Shown here one piece after another: positions 35,368 through 43,783 of a stretch of 64,000 bases of DNA. The stretch is from the NCBI RefSeq assembly GCF_011761185.1, contig NZ_JAAOYM010000001.1, forward strand, positions 682,001 to 746,000. The letters run 5' to 3'. How positions within the stretch are numbered: position 1 is the first letter of the stretch; each line of letters begins with the position of its first letter. This DNA is from Saccharomonospora amisosensis (GTDB lineage: Bacteria > Actinomycetota > Actinomycetes > Mycobacteriales > Pseudonocardiaceae). The translations under genes and the position numbers were made by a program. The notes below the pieces were generated by a model that saw only the letters and a program-made list of their open reading frames with translations, had not been told where the DNA came from and did not search any database.

Positions 35368-36524
35368 CTGGCAAGGTGATTGTGGTCGGAGCGGGCATCG
35401 CGGGGCTGTCCACCGCGCTGCGGCTGCGCGAGGCGGGCTGGGAGCCGCTGGTTGTCGAACGCTCGCCTTCGTTGCGCGACAGCGGGTATGCGGTGGTGTT
35501 CTCGGGAATCGGTTACGACGCGGCCGAACGCATGGGCATCCTTGCCGGCTTGCGCGAGCGTGCCATCCCCGCCACCGACCTCGTCTACGTCAAGCCGGAT
35601 GGCAGCACGCGGTTCACGATTCCACGCGACACCGTGCGTGCGATGCAGGGCGAGCGGTCGCTGAACATCCTCAGGGGGGACATCGAGCGGGTGCTGTACG
35701 AAGCCGTGCGCGAGCGGGTCGAGATTCGCTTCTCCACCACACCGCAGGCCGTGGAGCAGGACGACGATTCGGTGAAGGTGACGTTGAGCGACGGCACGGT
35801 GGTCGAGGCCGACCTACTGGTCGGCGCGGACGGTCTGCACTCGGCCACTCGCGAGCTGGTGTTCGGCCGCGAGGAGACGTTCCGGCGCGACCTCGGCCAC
35901 ATGGTGGGCGTGTTCATGATGGAAAGCCTGCCTGGCGGCGTCGCCGAGGACGCCACCTCGTCACTCACCGTCGGGGGTCGAACGTTGGCGATCGTGCACG
36001 TCGGCGACGGACGCTGCGCCGCGTTCTTCGGCTACCGCACCGATCGACCCGATGCCGAACTCGCCGACGGCGCGTTGACCGCGTTGCCGAGGGCCTACGC
36101 GGACATGCGATGGGCCGCGCCGGAGGTGCTCGGCCAACTGCACAAGGTGGACTCTGTCTACTTCGACGCGATCAGCCAGCGAGTCGTCGACGGGTGGAGC
36201 CGGGGCAGGGTGGTGTTGCTCGGTGACGCGGCGTGGTGCGTCACGCTGTTCGCGGGTTTCGGTTCCTCGCTCGCCGTGGCGGGAGCCGACCTGCTCGGTG
36301 ATGAGCTGGAGCGGTACGGCACCGACGTGCGCGGTGCGCTGTCGTCGTGGGAGGCGCGGTTGCGCCCCGAAGCCGAGCGTAAACAGAAACTCGGCCGCAG
36401 GGTGAAGGGTCTGTACGCGCCGGCGGACCCGGTCCGGTTGTGGCTGCGTGACCTACCGTTGCGCATGGCCGCGCTGCCACCGGTGACGCGCCTGCTGGAG
36501 CGACGGCTGCAACTGAAGGGCTGA
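35364..36524 (+). CDS. FAD-dependent monooxygenase (PHBH/TetX-like)
   Basis: Group A flavin hydroxylase of 386 aa. Marks are the N-terminal Rossmann motif VVGAGIAGLSTALRLREAG with ERSPSLRDSGYAV, the DG motif VGADGLHSATRELVF near residue 155 and the GD motif GRVVLLGDAAWCVTLFAGFGSS near 285. The TetX/RebC-like layout and the coupled TetR suggest an inducible detoxifying or aromatic-hydroxylating enzyme. No biosynthetic cluster surrounds it, so an antibiotic or phenol substrate is only a guess. Confidence 0.85.
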   Translation: MTGKVIVVGAGIAGLSTALRLREAGWEPLVVERSPSLRDSGYAVVFSGIGYDAAERMGILAGLRERAIPATDLVYVKPDGSTRFTIPRDTVRAMQGERSLNILRGDIERVLYEAVRERVEIRFSTTPQAVEQDDDSVKVTLSDGTVVEADLLVGADGLHSATRELVFGREETFRRDLGHMVGVFMMESLPGGVAEDATSSLTVGGRTLAIVHVGDGRCAAFFGYRTDRPDAELADGALTALPRAYADMRWAAPEVLGQLHKVDSVYFDAISQRVVDGWSRGRVVLLGDAAWCVTLFAGFGSSLAVAGADLLGDELERYGTDVRGALSSWEARLRPEAERKQKLGRRVKGLYAPADPVRLWLRDLPLRMAALPPVTRLLERRLQLKG

Positions 36525-36547
36525 GCCGCTCGTCCGGTGCGGGGTGG

Positions 36548-37369
36548 TCAGCGGATCTTCCTACCCACCCCGCACAGCAACCTGCTGTGCTCGGGACGGT
36601 CGGGTACGGGCGAGTCCGGACGCCACTGCGGCAGCCAAACCAGGCCTGGCTCGACAAGTTCGAAGTCGCCGAAGAACTCGGCGATCTCCTCGCGTGTACG
36701 CAACTGGCCCCTGTTGGTCGACTGCGTGGAGTAGTTGCGCGACACTCGCTGCATGGCAGCCATACCGGCCTCGTCCGACGGGTCGACACTGCCGTGGGAG
36801 ATCACAAGGAGGCTGCCCGGCTGTAACTGGTCGCGAAAGTAGGCCAGCGGTGTCTCGGGGTGCTGATCCGGTGCCATGAAATGCAGTAGTGCGACCGCGA
36901 GCAGGCAGGTTGGCTGCTCCGGGTCGAGCAGCCCTTCGGCGAGGACCCGTTTCCACAGCTGCGGGCCGTCGAAGAAGTCGCCGTGGATGGCGTGGTGCCG
37001 ATCGGGGTCCGCGGTTTCCTCGAGCAGGATGCGCGCATGCGCGTGTGCGATGGGCTCGTTGTCGATGTAGACGACCTTCGCCTGGCCTGGCGCCACCTCG
37101 TCGGCCACCTCGTGCACATTGCCCTGTGTCGGCAGGCCGCTGCCGATGTCCACGAACTGCCGGATGCCTTGCTCGGCCGCGTAGCGCACGGCGCGTCCGA
37201 GGAAGGCCCGGTTGGCCAGCGCTCCGGTACGGATATCGGGCATCAGTTGCAGTTGCCGCTCGGCGAACTCCCGATCGATCGCGTAGTTGTTCGTGCCCCC
37301 GAGCAGGTAGTCGTAGACGCGACCCGCGCTCGGCCGTTCGAGATCGGGAGAAGGTTCCGTGTCGGCCAT
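36548..37369 (-). CDS. SAM-dependent methyltransferase, DUF574 family
   Basis: Actinobacteria-specific S-adenosyl methyltransferase (PF04672 type), 273 aa from ATG 37369 (MADTEPSPDLERPSAGRVYDYLLGG). The family signature YDYLLGGTNNYAIDREFAE is at residues 19-38. The SAM-binding loop is QFVDIGSGLPTQGNVHEVA near 75, followed by VVYIDNEPIAHAHARILL. In this family genes usually occur in many paralogs per genome with no known substrate. It ends 24 bp from the convergent monooxygenase gene. Confidence 0.88.
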   Translation of the reverse strand: MADTEPSPDLERPSAGRVYDYLLGGTNNYAIDREFAERQLQLMPDIRTGALANRAFLGRAVRYAAEQGIRQFVDIGSGLPTQGNVHEVADEVAPGQAKVVYIDNEPIAHAHARILLEETADPDRHHAIHGDFFDGPQLWKRVLAEGLLDPEQPTCLLAVALLHFMAPDQHPETPLAYFRDQLQPGSLLVISHGSVDPSDEAGMAAMQRVSRNYSTQSTNRGQLRTREEIAEFFGDFELVEPGLVWLPQWRPDSPVPDRPEHSRLLCGVGRKIR

Positions 37370-37472
37370 AGGACAACTGTACGGTCTCGCGATGTGACGC
37401 GTGGTGAGCACCGTGGTGCGGGCTGGGGGGCGCGAGCATGGTTTCGGTCACATTCGGGCGGCAAGCGAAGGT

Positions 37473-37501
37473 TTGACACCCCTACCCCCCAAGGGTATAA
37501 A
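37473..37501 (+). promoter_or_regulatory. Copper operon promoter with CsoR-type operator
   Basis: A near-consensus promoter: TTGACA (37473-37478), 17 bp, TATAAA (37496-37501). The spacer holds the inverted repeat TACCC-CCCAA-GGGTA (37483-37497), a GC-tract dyad like CsoR operators. Repressor bound here would block polymerase directly. The csoR start follows at 37533 after AAGGAG. Confidence 0.8.
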
Positions 37502-37532
37502 TGCGCTGGCTACACAAGTAAGGAGACAAGCC

Positions 37533-37814
37533 ATGCGGGGATACACCGGGGACAAGGATTCCTTCCTCAAGCGGCTGCGTCGCATCGAGGGGCAGGTCCG
37601 GGGCCTGCAGCGAATGGTCGAGAACGACGAGTACTGCATCGACGTACTCACCCAGATCTCGGCCGCGACGAAGGCGCTGCAGTCGGTGTCGCTGGGCTTG
37701 ATGGACGAACACCTCAAGCACTGCGTCGCCCAGGCCATCGCAGAGGGCGGCGAAACCGCCGAGCTGAAGGTTCGTGAGGCCAGCGAGGCGATCGCGAGGC
37801 TCGTCCGCTCCTGA
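37533..37814 (+). CDS. csoR: Copper-sensing repressor CsoR
   Basis: Four-helix DUF156 repressor of 93 aa that releases DNA when it binds Cu(I). The Cu ligands are Cys in DEYCIDVL and His-x3-Cys in EEHLKHC-type sequence (here DEHLKHCVAQ), matching the CsoR rather than RcnR/FrmR pattern. The start ATG follows AAGGAGACAAGCC. It leads the operon csoR-copZ-orf-copA, so copper derepresses its own exporter through the dyad in the promoter. Confidence 0.92.
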   Translation: MRGYTGDKDSFLKRLRRIEGQVRGLQRMVENDEYCIDVLTQISAATKALQSVSLGLMDEHLKHCVAQAIAEGGETAELKVREASEAIARLVRS

Positions 37815-37843
37815 GCAGTTCACCAGTTAACGAGGAGGTTTTC

Positions 37844-38050
37844 GTGGCAGAGGCGACGTACACGGTGACGGGCATGACCTGCGAACACTGTGTCCGGTCG
37901 GTCACCGAGGAGGTCGGCGCCATCGAGGGCGTGACCGACGTTTCGGTAGACCTGGAAAGCGGTCGGGTCAAGGTCAGCAGTACCGGCGAGGTCGGCGTGG
38001 ACGACGTGCGCGCCGCGGTCGAAGAGGCCGGTTACCAGCTCAGCGCGTGA
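37844..38050 (+). CDS. copZ: Copper chaperone CopZ (HMA domain)
   Basis: Single heavy-metal-associated domain of 68 aa with the Cu(I)-binding GMTCEHCVRSV at residues 10-20 and the beta-alpha-beta-beta-alpha-beta ferredoxin-like pattern. It would carry copper to CopA or CsoR in the cytosol. It follows csoR by 29 bp, with an AGGAGG ribosome site. Confidence 0.92.
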   Translation: MAEATYTVTGMTCEHCVRSVTEEVGAIEGVTDVSVDLESGRVKVSSTGEVGVDDVRAAVEEAGYQLSA

Positions 38051-38067
38051 ACTCCTGAAGGAGAGAA

Positions 38068-38400
38068 ATGAATACAGCGGGGAGACTCTCCGCCTACGGT
38101 GTGGCGCTCGCCCTGGTCGCGGTCGGCGGCTGGGCGATCGGCACCGCTGTCGGTCCCTTCGCCGGTGCTGCCGGCGCGCGCGGTACTGAGGAAGCCGTGC
38201 ACGGGGACACTCACAGCGGCACCGTCGCGGAGAGCGAACGACCCAACCAGCCCGGCGGATCGGCGTCACCCAGGGGCGGATATCACCTCCCGCCCACCGG
38301 CACGACGCCCACCGAGGGCATGACAGCCGAGTTCTCGTTACCGGCCACCGCCGCGCCCGCGCGCGCCACGGGGCCGACGGTGCAAGGAGGCGCTCGATGA
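38068..38400 (+). CDS. Short membrane/exported protein in the copper operon
   Basis: Protein of 110 aa with one N-terminal helix ([21 protein letters not shown]), then a Gly/Thr/Pro-rich extracytoplasmic tail with [20 protein letters not shown]. In related actinomycetes I recall a longer protein of about 300 aa at this place in csoR-copZ-copA operons, in which a similar sequence leads into a folded C-terminal domain. Here the frame ends soon after at the copA start (ATGA overlap), so it may be a shortened form with the C-terminal domain lost. Copper binding is unproven. Confidence 0.6.
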   Translation: MNTAGRLSAYGVALALVAVGGWAIGTAVGPFAGAAGARGTEEAVHGDTHSGTVAESERPNQPGGSASPRGGYHLPPTGTTPTEGMTAEFSLPATAAPARATGPTVQGGAR

Positions 38401-40676
38401 CATCGGAGACATCGGGGACATCGCGGATCGAGCCGGTGTCAGGTGCGGCCGAGCACGAGATCGAACTGGCCATCAGCGGCATGACGTGCGCTTCCTGCGC
38501 CATGCGCATCGAGCGCAAGCTCAACAAGCTCGACGGCGTCAGCGCCACCGTCAACTACGCCACCGAGAAGGCCACTGTCAGCTACCCCGAAGGCACACAA
38601 CCGAACAGGCTCATCGAGGAGATCGAGGCCGCTGGTTACTCGGCGGAGCTGCCGACGCCCGCCGAGCAGCGGGTCGAGGGCGAGGTTGACACGGGCAGGG
38701 GCGAGGACGACGAGCTGCGTTCGTTACGGCAGCGGCTGGTCGGCTCGGTGGTGCTCGCGGTGCCGGTGATCCTGCTGGCGATGATCCCGGCGTTGCAGTT
38801 CACCTACTGGCAGTGGATCTCGCTCACGCTGGCGGCGCCCGTCGTGGTGTGGGCGGCATGGCCCTTCCACAAGGCCGCGTGGACGAACCTGCGACACGGC
38901 TCGGCCACCATGGACACGCTCATCTCGATGGGCACCCTTTCGGCGTTGTTGTGGTCGCTGTACGCGCTGCTGTTCGGCAGCGCGGGGATGCCCGGCATGA
39001 CGCACGCCTTCGAACTGACCATCGAGCGGTCCAGCGGCGGGGCCAACATCTATCTCGAGGTGGCCGCCGGGGTGACGATGTTCATCCTCGCCGGGCGCTA
39101 CTTCGAGGCGAGGTCCAAGCGACGCGCGGGCGCGGCCCTTCGCGCGTTGCTGGAGCTGGGTGCGAAGGACGTCACGCTGCTGCGCGACGGCAGGGAGGAA
39201 CGTGTCCCCGTCGACCGGCTGGCGGTCGGTGACCGGTTCCTGGTGCGGCCGGGCGAGAAGATCGCCACCGACGGCGTGGTCGAGGAGGGCAGCTCGGCGG
39301 TGGACGCGAGCATGCTCACCGGCGAGTCGGTACCGGTTGAGGTGTCCTCCGGCGACCAGGTCGTCGGCGCCACCGTCAACGCAGGTGGGCGCTTGGTGGT
39401 GCGTGCCACCAGAATCGGCTCGGACACCCAACTGGCGCAGATGGCCAAGCTGGTCGAACAGGCACAGACGGGCAAGGCCGAGGTACAGCGGCTGGCGGAC
39501 CGCATCTCCGCGGTCTTCGTGCCGATCGTCATAGCGCTGGCGGTAGGCACGCTGGCGTTCTGGCTGGGTGCCGGGGTCGGGGCATCGGCGGCGTTCACCG
39601 CGGCCGTCGCCGTGTTGATCATCGCCTGCCCGTGCGCGCTCGGCCTGGCCACCCCCACGGCACTGCTCGTGGGGACCGGCAGGGGCGCACAGCTCGGCAT
39701 CCTGATCAAGGGGCCGGAGGTGCTCGAGTCCACCCGGCGCATCGACACCGTCGTGCTCGACAAGACCGGCACCGTCACCACCGGCCGGATGGCGCTGGTC
39801 GGGGTGCACGTCGCGGAAGGCACCGACGAGGACACGGCGCTTCGGCTGGCCGGGACGCTGGAGAACGCTTCGGAACACCCCATCGCGAGGGCCATCGCCG
39901 ACGGCGCAAGGGAGCGGCTCGGTGACCTGGGTGAGGTGGAGGAGTTCAGCAACACCGAAGGGCTCGGTGTGCAGGGCGTTGTCGATGGCCACGCGGTGAT
40001 CGCGGGCCGGACCGGGCTGCTCGAGCAGTGGAGCCTGCGGCTGCCGAGCGAACTGGCTGAGGCGAAGGCCGAGGAGGAGGCGCGAGGACGCACCGCCGTG
40101 GCCGTGGGCTGGGACGGCGCGGCTCGCGCGGTGCTGGCCGTGGCCGACACCGTCAAGCCCACCTCCTCGGAGGCGATCGCGCGGTTGCGCGAACTCGGCC
40201 TCACCCCGGTGTTGCTCACCGGCGACAACGAGACCGTAGCCAGGTCGGTCGCTGCCGAGGTCGGGATCTCCGAGGTCGTGGCCGAGGTGCTGCCACAGGA
40301 CAAGGTCGATGTGATCAAGCGACTGCAGGGCGATGGCAAGGTGGTCGCCATGGTCGGAGACGGCATCAACGACGCGGGCGCGCTCGCACAGGCCGATCTC
40401 GGACTGGCCATGGGCACCGGCACCGATGTCGCTATCGAGGCCAGCGACCTGACGCTGGTTCGCGGCGACCTGCGTGCGGCCGCCGACGCCATCCGGCTCG
40501 CCCGGCGCACCCTGCGCACGATCAAGGGCAACCTGTTCTGGGCGTTCGCCTACAACGTGGCCGCGCTACCACTGGCGGCCGCGGGCTTGCTCAACCCGAT
40601 GATCGCGGGGGCCGCCATGGCGTTCTCCTCGGTGTTCGTGGTCAGCAACAGCCTGCGGCTGCGCGGCTTCCGCTGA
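38397..40676 (+). CDS. copA: Cu(I)-exporting P-type ATPase CopA
   Basis: P1B-type ATPase of 759 aa that pumps Cu(I) out of the cytosol. It has an N-terminal metal-binding GMTCASC (Cys 31 and 34), two extra helices, the actuator TGES, the transmembrane CPC motif at residues 411-413, the phosphorylation Asp 455 in [14 protein letters not shown] (HP motif), [11 protein letters not shown] and [18 protein letters not shown]. Its start overlaps the previous gene by 4 bp. A 19-bp perfect terminator stem follows. Confidence 0.95.
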   Translation: MTSETSGTSRIEPVSGAAEHEIELAISGMTCASCAMRIERKLNKLDGVSATVNYATEKATVSYPEGTQPNRLIEEIEAAGYSAELPTPAEQRVEGEVDTGRGEDDELRSLRQRLVGSVVLAVPVILLAMIPALQFTYWQWISLTLAAPVVVWAAWPFHKAAWTNLRHGSATMDTLISMGTLSALLWSLYALLFGSAGMPGMTHAFELTIERSSGGANIYLEVAAGVTMFILAGRYFEARSKRRAGAALRALLELGAKDVTLLRDGREERVPVDRLAVGDRFLVRPGEKIATDGVVEEGSSAVDASMLTGESVPVEVSSGDQVVGATVNAGGRLVVRATRIGSDTQLAQMAKLVEQAQTGKAEVQRLADRISAVFVPIVIALAVGTLAFWLGAGVGASAAFTAAVAVLIIACPCALGLATPTALLVGTGRGAQLGILIKGPEVLESTRRIDTVVLDKTGTVTTGRMALVGVHVAEGTDEDTALRLAGTLENASEHPIARAIADGARERLGDLGEVEEFSNTEGLGVQGVVDGHAVIAGRTGLLEQWSLRLPSELAEAKAEEEARGRTAVAVGWDGAARAVLAVADTVKPTSSEAIARLRELGLTPVLLTGDNETVARSVAAEVGISEVVAEVLPQDKVDVIKRLQGDGKVVAMVGDGINDAGALAQADLGLAMGTGTDVAIEASDLTLVRGDLRAAADAIRLARRTLRTIKGNLFWAFAYNVAALPLAAAGLLNPMIAGAAMAFSSVFVVSNSLRLRGFR

Positions 40677-40686
40677 GCACACGTTC

Positions 40687-40731
40687 GGCAGGGCCCGTCG
40701 AACCGTGATGAGCGGTTCGACGGGCCCTGCC
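40687..40731. terminator. Bidirectional terminator after copA
   Basis: GGCAGGGCCCGTCGAACCG (40687-40705) and its exact complement (40713-40731) form a 19-bp perfect stem with a 7-base loop. It lies between the copA stop and the convergent gene ending at 40738. Confidence 0.9.
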
Positions 40732-40737
40732 GTCAGT

Positions 40738-41160
40738 TCACACCCCGACCGAGTCGCGGGTGATGACCCTGGTGAGCGGAGCGCCGTTGCCGTTGCCATT
40801 GCCATTGCCGCCGTCGAACGGCGTGAAGTCGAAGCGGACCTCGCCGCGCGCCGAGTCGGCAACGACCGGGGTGAGGATCCCCGCGGTGCCGGATGTGCTG
40901 AACCTGGCGAGTACCTGGGCGAGTGCTTCGGGAGCGTGCTTAGGCTCCGCGTCGGCCTGAGCGAGCGTGCGATGCAGGTTCGTCAGATCCCACCCCTCCG
41001 AGGAACCGCTGCCCGCGGGCATCCCAAGGGCGGCGGTGAGCAACCACCTACCACGTTTGCCGGATAGGGCGGGCGTGCGGTGGGTACTGATGCCGATAAC
41101 CTGATCGGCCCGGATCAACCCGTCACCGAGCGTGCGAATCCAGACCCTGTCCAGCGCCAT
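40738..41160 (-). CDS. Hypothetical protein with Gly-Asn run
   Basis: Cytosolic protein of 140 aa of no family I recognise. The N-terminal part reads like a small beta domain (VWIRTLGDGLIRADQVIGI). A middle helix (LAQVLARF) follows, and a low-complexity NGNGNGNG run near residue 120 comes from a 6-bp repeat (TTGCCG/TTGCCA variants at about 40790-40812), which may vary in length by slippage. It is divergent from the DUF6292-like gene across an AT-rich dyad region, which suggests shared control. Confidence 0.6.
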   Translation of the reverse strand: MALDRVWIRTLGDGLIRADQVIGISTHRTPALSGKRGRWLLTAALGMPAGSGSSEGWDLTNLHRTLAQADAEPKHAPEALAQVLARFSTSGTAGILTPVVADSARGEVRFDFTPFDGGNGNGNGNGAPLTRVITRDSVGV

Positions 41161-41196
41161 TCTCGCTCACTCCTCCCTGCGCGGGTACCGCAGTGC

Positions 41197-41260
41197 CTAC
41201 ATTCAACGATCAAGAGTATCTTTAATGTCTTCTTGATTCAATCTTCACTGCGCAATGTAG
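41197..41260. promoter_or_regulatory. AT-rich nested dyads in a divergent promoter
   Basis: Outer arms CTACATT (41197-41203) / AATGTAG (41254-41260) enclose inner arms ATCAAGA (41209-41215) / TCTTGAT (41231-41237). The segment is one of the most AT-rich in the window. It could be a regulator-binding region or a leader RNA for either flanking gene. Confidence 0.45.
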
Positions 41261-41384
41261 ATATTCTTGGGGCCTTTTGACCCCTTGTGGGTTGCCCCTA
41301 TCGACGTAACGTACGGGCCGCGTCGGGTGGAACAGGGCAGGAGAGCAGCTCGTACCCGGGGCCGTACAGCGGCGGTGACGAAAG

Positions 41385-41810
41385 ATGGATCTGGAGTTTC
41401 ACGGGGCTCCCGCGCAAGGGCTGCGACGCTACGTTCGCCTGGTGCGGGAGGCACTCGAGCTGGTCGGCGATTGTTCCTGTGTGCAGCTGGAGCCACCGGC
41501 AAACGCGTATCTGGCTGTCGAGGGGAGCCTTCCTCGGTTCCCTGGCAGGGACGTGGCGTTGATCTGGGATGAGGAAAACGGTTGGGCCGTCGCCGTGGAG
41601 GCCCATTGCGGAGAAGACCTGCTCGTGCAGGGTTACCTCAGCGCGGACATCCTGCCGGAGCCCGGTGAGGTGGCGAGGTTCGCCAAGCGGGTGATGCAGG
41701 GCGAGCGGGTTGGGCTGCTGGACGCGCCCGCACTGCGTGTGGCGGAAGCGCCGGACGATCTGCCGTCGCGGCTGGCGGAGTACGCCATGCCCGTGACCGT
41801 CCCGAGCTGA
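41385..41810 (+). CDS. DUF6292-like hypothetical protein
   Basis: Soluble protein of 141 aa. The core AYLAVEGSLPRFPGRDVALIWDEENGWAVAVE (residues about 45-76) with the following GEDLLVQGYLSADILPEPGEVARF matches what I remember of DUF6292, a family common in actinomycetes and without known function. The ATG at 41385 is 224 bp from the divergent gene. It ends 30 bp from the convergent M23 peptidase gene. Confidence 0.65.
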   Translation: MDLEFHGAPAQGLRRYVRLVREALELVGDCSCVQLEPPANAYLAVEGSLPRFPGRDVALIWDEENGWAVAVEAHCGEDLLVQGYLSADILPEPGEVARFAKRVMQGERVGLLDAPALRVAEAPDDLPSRLAEYAMPVTVPS

Positions 41811-41839
41811 CGGCCACGGGCATGACGCCACTCCTCGGC

Positions 41840-42949
41840 TCAGATGGACACGCCGTGGCTGCGAAGCCAGACGAGCGGGTCGATCTTGTTGCCGTTCTCG
41901 TGCACCTCGAAGTGCAGGTGCGGACCGGTGGACTCGCCGCGGTTGCCCATCGTGGCGATCTGCTGACCTGCGCCGACGCGCTGCCCGACTGACACCAGTG
42001 ACTCGTTGATGTGGCCGTAGACGGTGATGAGTCCGTTGTCGTGCCGCACCCGCACCCACAGGCCGAAGCCACTGGCCGGGCCCGAGGAGATCACCTCACC
42101 GGCCATGGTGGAGAGAATTGGCGTGCCGATGCTGTTGGCGATGTCGATGCCGTAGTGCACCGTTCCCCACCGGATCCCGTAGGTGGACGTCAAGGTGCCC
42201 TGTGCGGGCAGCACCACACCGGAGGAACCAACCGAGGGCGCGGCGGCGGGTGCGGCCTCAGCGGGCGCGGGCGCAGCGGCCTGCGCGGCCTGCGCCTGCA
42301 GCGCGGCCTTCCTGGCGAGTAGCTCGTCGATGGTGCCCTGCGCGTTGTCCTTCTGCGCCACGGCATCACGGTGCGCGGCCTCGGCGTCGGACTTGGCCTG
42401 TGCCGCTGCCGCCTCGTTGTCGGTGGCGCGCTGGAGTGCGGCCTGCGCCTCCTTGTCGGCAGCGGCCCGCTCGTTCATCGCCTTTCGCATGCCGTCCAGT
42501 ACGTCGAGCTGCTCGCTGCCGATCGCGTTCAGCAGCGAGGCCCTCGCCAGCATGTCCGTGGGGCTTGCCGAGCCGAGGTAGGCGGTGACCGAGCCGACGG
42601 TGCTGCCCTGCCGATAGCTGGCGGAGGCGAACTCGTCGACCTTGTGCTGTAACTGCTGTACCCGTTGCGCCGCGGCTTCGGACTCCGCGCGGGCGGTGTC
42701 CGCCTTGGCCCTTGCGTCGGCGGCGGCCTTGCTCGCTTGCTGCTGTCGCTGTTGCGCCGTGGTGAACTTCTCGTAGGTCCTCGCCAGCTCTGCCTGTGCC
42801 GCGCTGAGCTCGGCCTCGGCGGCCGCGATGTCATCAGCGAGGCTGTCCTGGGCACCGGAGGCGAGAGTGTTCCCGAGTGCACCGACGAGAGCGATGATGA
42901 TCAGCAACGCCACAGGCGCGCCTCGGGACAGCGGAATGCGCACACCCAT
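41840..42949 (-). CDS. M23 family metallopeptidase with coiled coil (EnvC/RipA-helper type)
   Basis: Exported cell-wall endopeptidase of 369 aa, from ATG 42949 after GGAG (a TTG 12 bases upstream is less likely). A membrane/signal segment spans residues 10-32. A long Ala/Gln-rich coiled coil covers about 40-225, an Ala/Pro linker follows, and an M23 domain fills the last 120 residues. Zinc ligands are His in HYGIDIANSIGTPI and His-x-His in GPHLHFEVHENG; the Asp ligand is that of GIDIA. The architecture is that of division-linked murein hydrolases or their activators. Confidence 0.88.
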   Translation of the reverse strand: MGVRIPLSRGAPVALLIIIALVGALGNTLASGAQDSLADDIAAAEAELSAAQAELARTYEKFTTAQQRQQQASKAAADARAKADTARAESEAAAQRVQQLQHKVDEFASASYRQGSTVGSVTAYLGSASPTDMLARASLLNAIGSEQLDVLDGMRKAMNERAAADKEAQAALQRATDNEAAAAQAKSDAEAAHRDAVAQKDNAQGTIDELLARKAALQAQAAQAAAPAPAEAAPAAAPSVGSSGVVLPAQGTLTSTYGIRWGTVHYGIDIANSIGTPILSTMAGEVISSGPASGFGLWVRVRHDNGLITVYGHINESLVSVGQRVGAGQQIATMGNRGESTGPHLHFEVHENGNKIDPLVWLRSHGVSI

Positions 42950-43319
42950 GTGTGGCTCCAATGACAGTCAGGGGCGCGCGCCGAAGTCGGGGGATGACGC
43001 ACGCCCGGGTCGGGGGCATGGTGACTATGCGTCAGTGAGCGCGACTAATCCATAGGATTTGAGCTGCACCACAACAATTCGGTCACATTGGTGCCACAAT
43101 ACTGCGCTGCGTGCTTGACCGCATACTGAGCGAAGCGGTTCTGATGCCTGACTTGGTAGGAATTCAGGCGCGCTCCGGCCGGGGTAGCGGCGGGCGCCTT
43201 CGGCCTACGTCAGACGTGGGCGACGATGCCGGGATGCCAGCACCGAACCGAGCCAGCTTCGGTAGCGCGGGGTTGCCAACAGGCTCTACCGAACGTGGCG
43301 GTCGTCCCCGGACGGCACC
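42950..43319. other. 370-bp intergenic region with hairpin
   Basis: Upstream of the M23 gene. An inverted repeat TTCGGTAG (43258-43265) / CTACCGAA (43286-43293) could form an 8-bp stem with a 20-base loop, and AATCC-ATA-GGATT lies near 43047-43059. I looked for the c-di-AMP (ydaO) riboswitch that often precedes wall hydrolase genes in actinomycetes and could not match its conserved core. No RNA gene is claimed. Confidence 0.35.
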
Positions 43320-43484
43320 TCACTCGCCGTCGCGGCGCTGCTCCTCGGTGTCGCCGTCCGCTTCATTCTGATTCCATTTGCGGCGCATCGTCGCGATCGC
43401 CCGATCGTGCAGCTCGGCGATCGCGACGTGCGCCTTCTGCACCTCTTGGTCGAGCCTGTTGAGGAAATCCTTGTCCGACTCCAT
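43320..43484 (-). CDS. Small charged hypothetical protein
   Basis: Protein of 54 aa starting MESDKDFLNRLDQEVQ with a good ribosome site (GGGAGAGG) seven bases before the ATG. It is predicted to be one long amphipathic helix (KAHVAIAELHDRAIATMRRKW) with a very acidic tail. I do not recognise the family. The convincing ribosome site and helix periodicity support it as a real gene, but no neighbour points to a role. Confidence 0.5.
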   Translation of the reverse strand: MESDKDFLNRLDQEVQKAHVAIAELHDRAIATMRRKWNQNEADGDTEEQRRDGE

Positions 43485-43724
43485 CGTGCCCCTCTCCCTT
43501 CGGCCTGCGACCCCTCCGCCGCTTCCGCTGGCCGGTCGGACCGCTCGTCGGATCAGCGCAGCGCGATCGGTTACTTGGTCCGGTGCACGACGCTCGTTTC
43601 GAGAGCAGCCCCCCGAGGTGAGCGTGCCGGAACAGGAGTGGCTGCGCTCGCCGAATCGCGGTTCGTTCACCTGCCCGGGATCGCGCGGTCGGGGTGTGGC
43701 CGGGCGTAGTGGCCGGAGTGCGGA

Positions 43725-43779
43725 ACTCGCGGGCGGGAGCGGGGGACTCGCGGGCGGGAGCGGGGGACTCGCGGGCGGG
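43725..43779 (-). repeat. 21-bp tandem repeat array after nitrite reductase stop
   Basis: ACTCGCG on the plus strand at 43725, 43746 and 43767: three units with an exact 21-bp period. On the gene strand the array begins a few bases after the stop codon of the multicopper protein and reads CGCGAGTCCCCCGCTCC then CGCC per unit, ending with CGCGAGTTCCGCACTCC. It is the same repeat family as at 27155 and 49142. Confidence 0.85.
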
Positions 43780-43783
43780 AGGG

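Noticed and set aside
40790-40812. Six-bp repeat in the hypothetical gene at 40738 as a phase-variable tract
   Set aside because: A 6-bp unit does not change the reading frame, so it cannot switch the gene; it only varies a Gly-Asn linker.
42950-43319. c-di-AMP (ydaO-type) riboswitch upstream of the M23 peptidase
   Set aside because: The position is right, but the conserved pseudoknot sequences could not be found on the minus strand.
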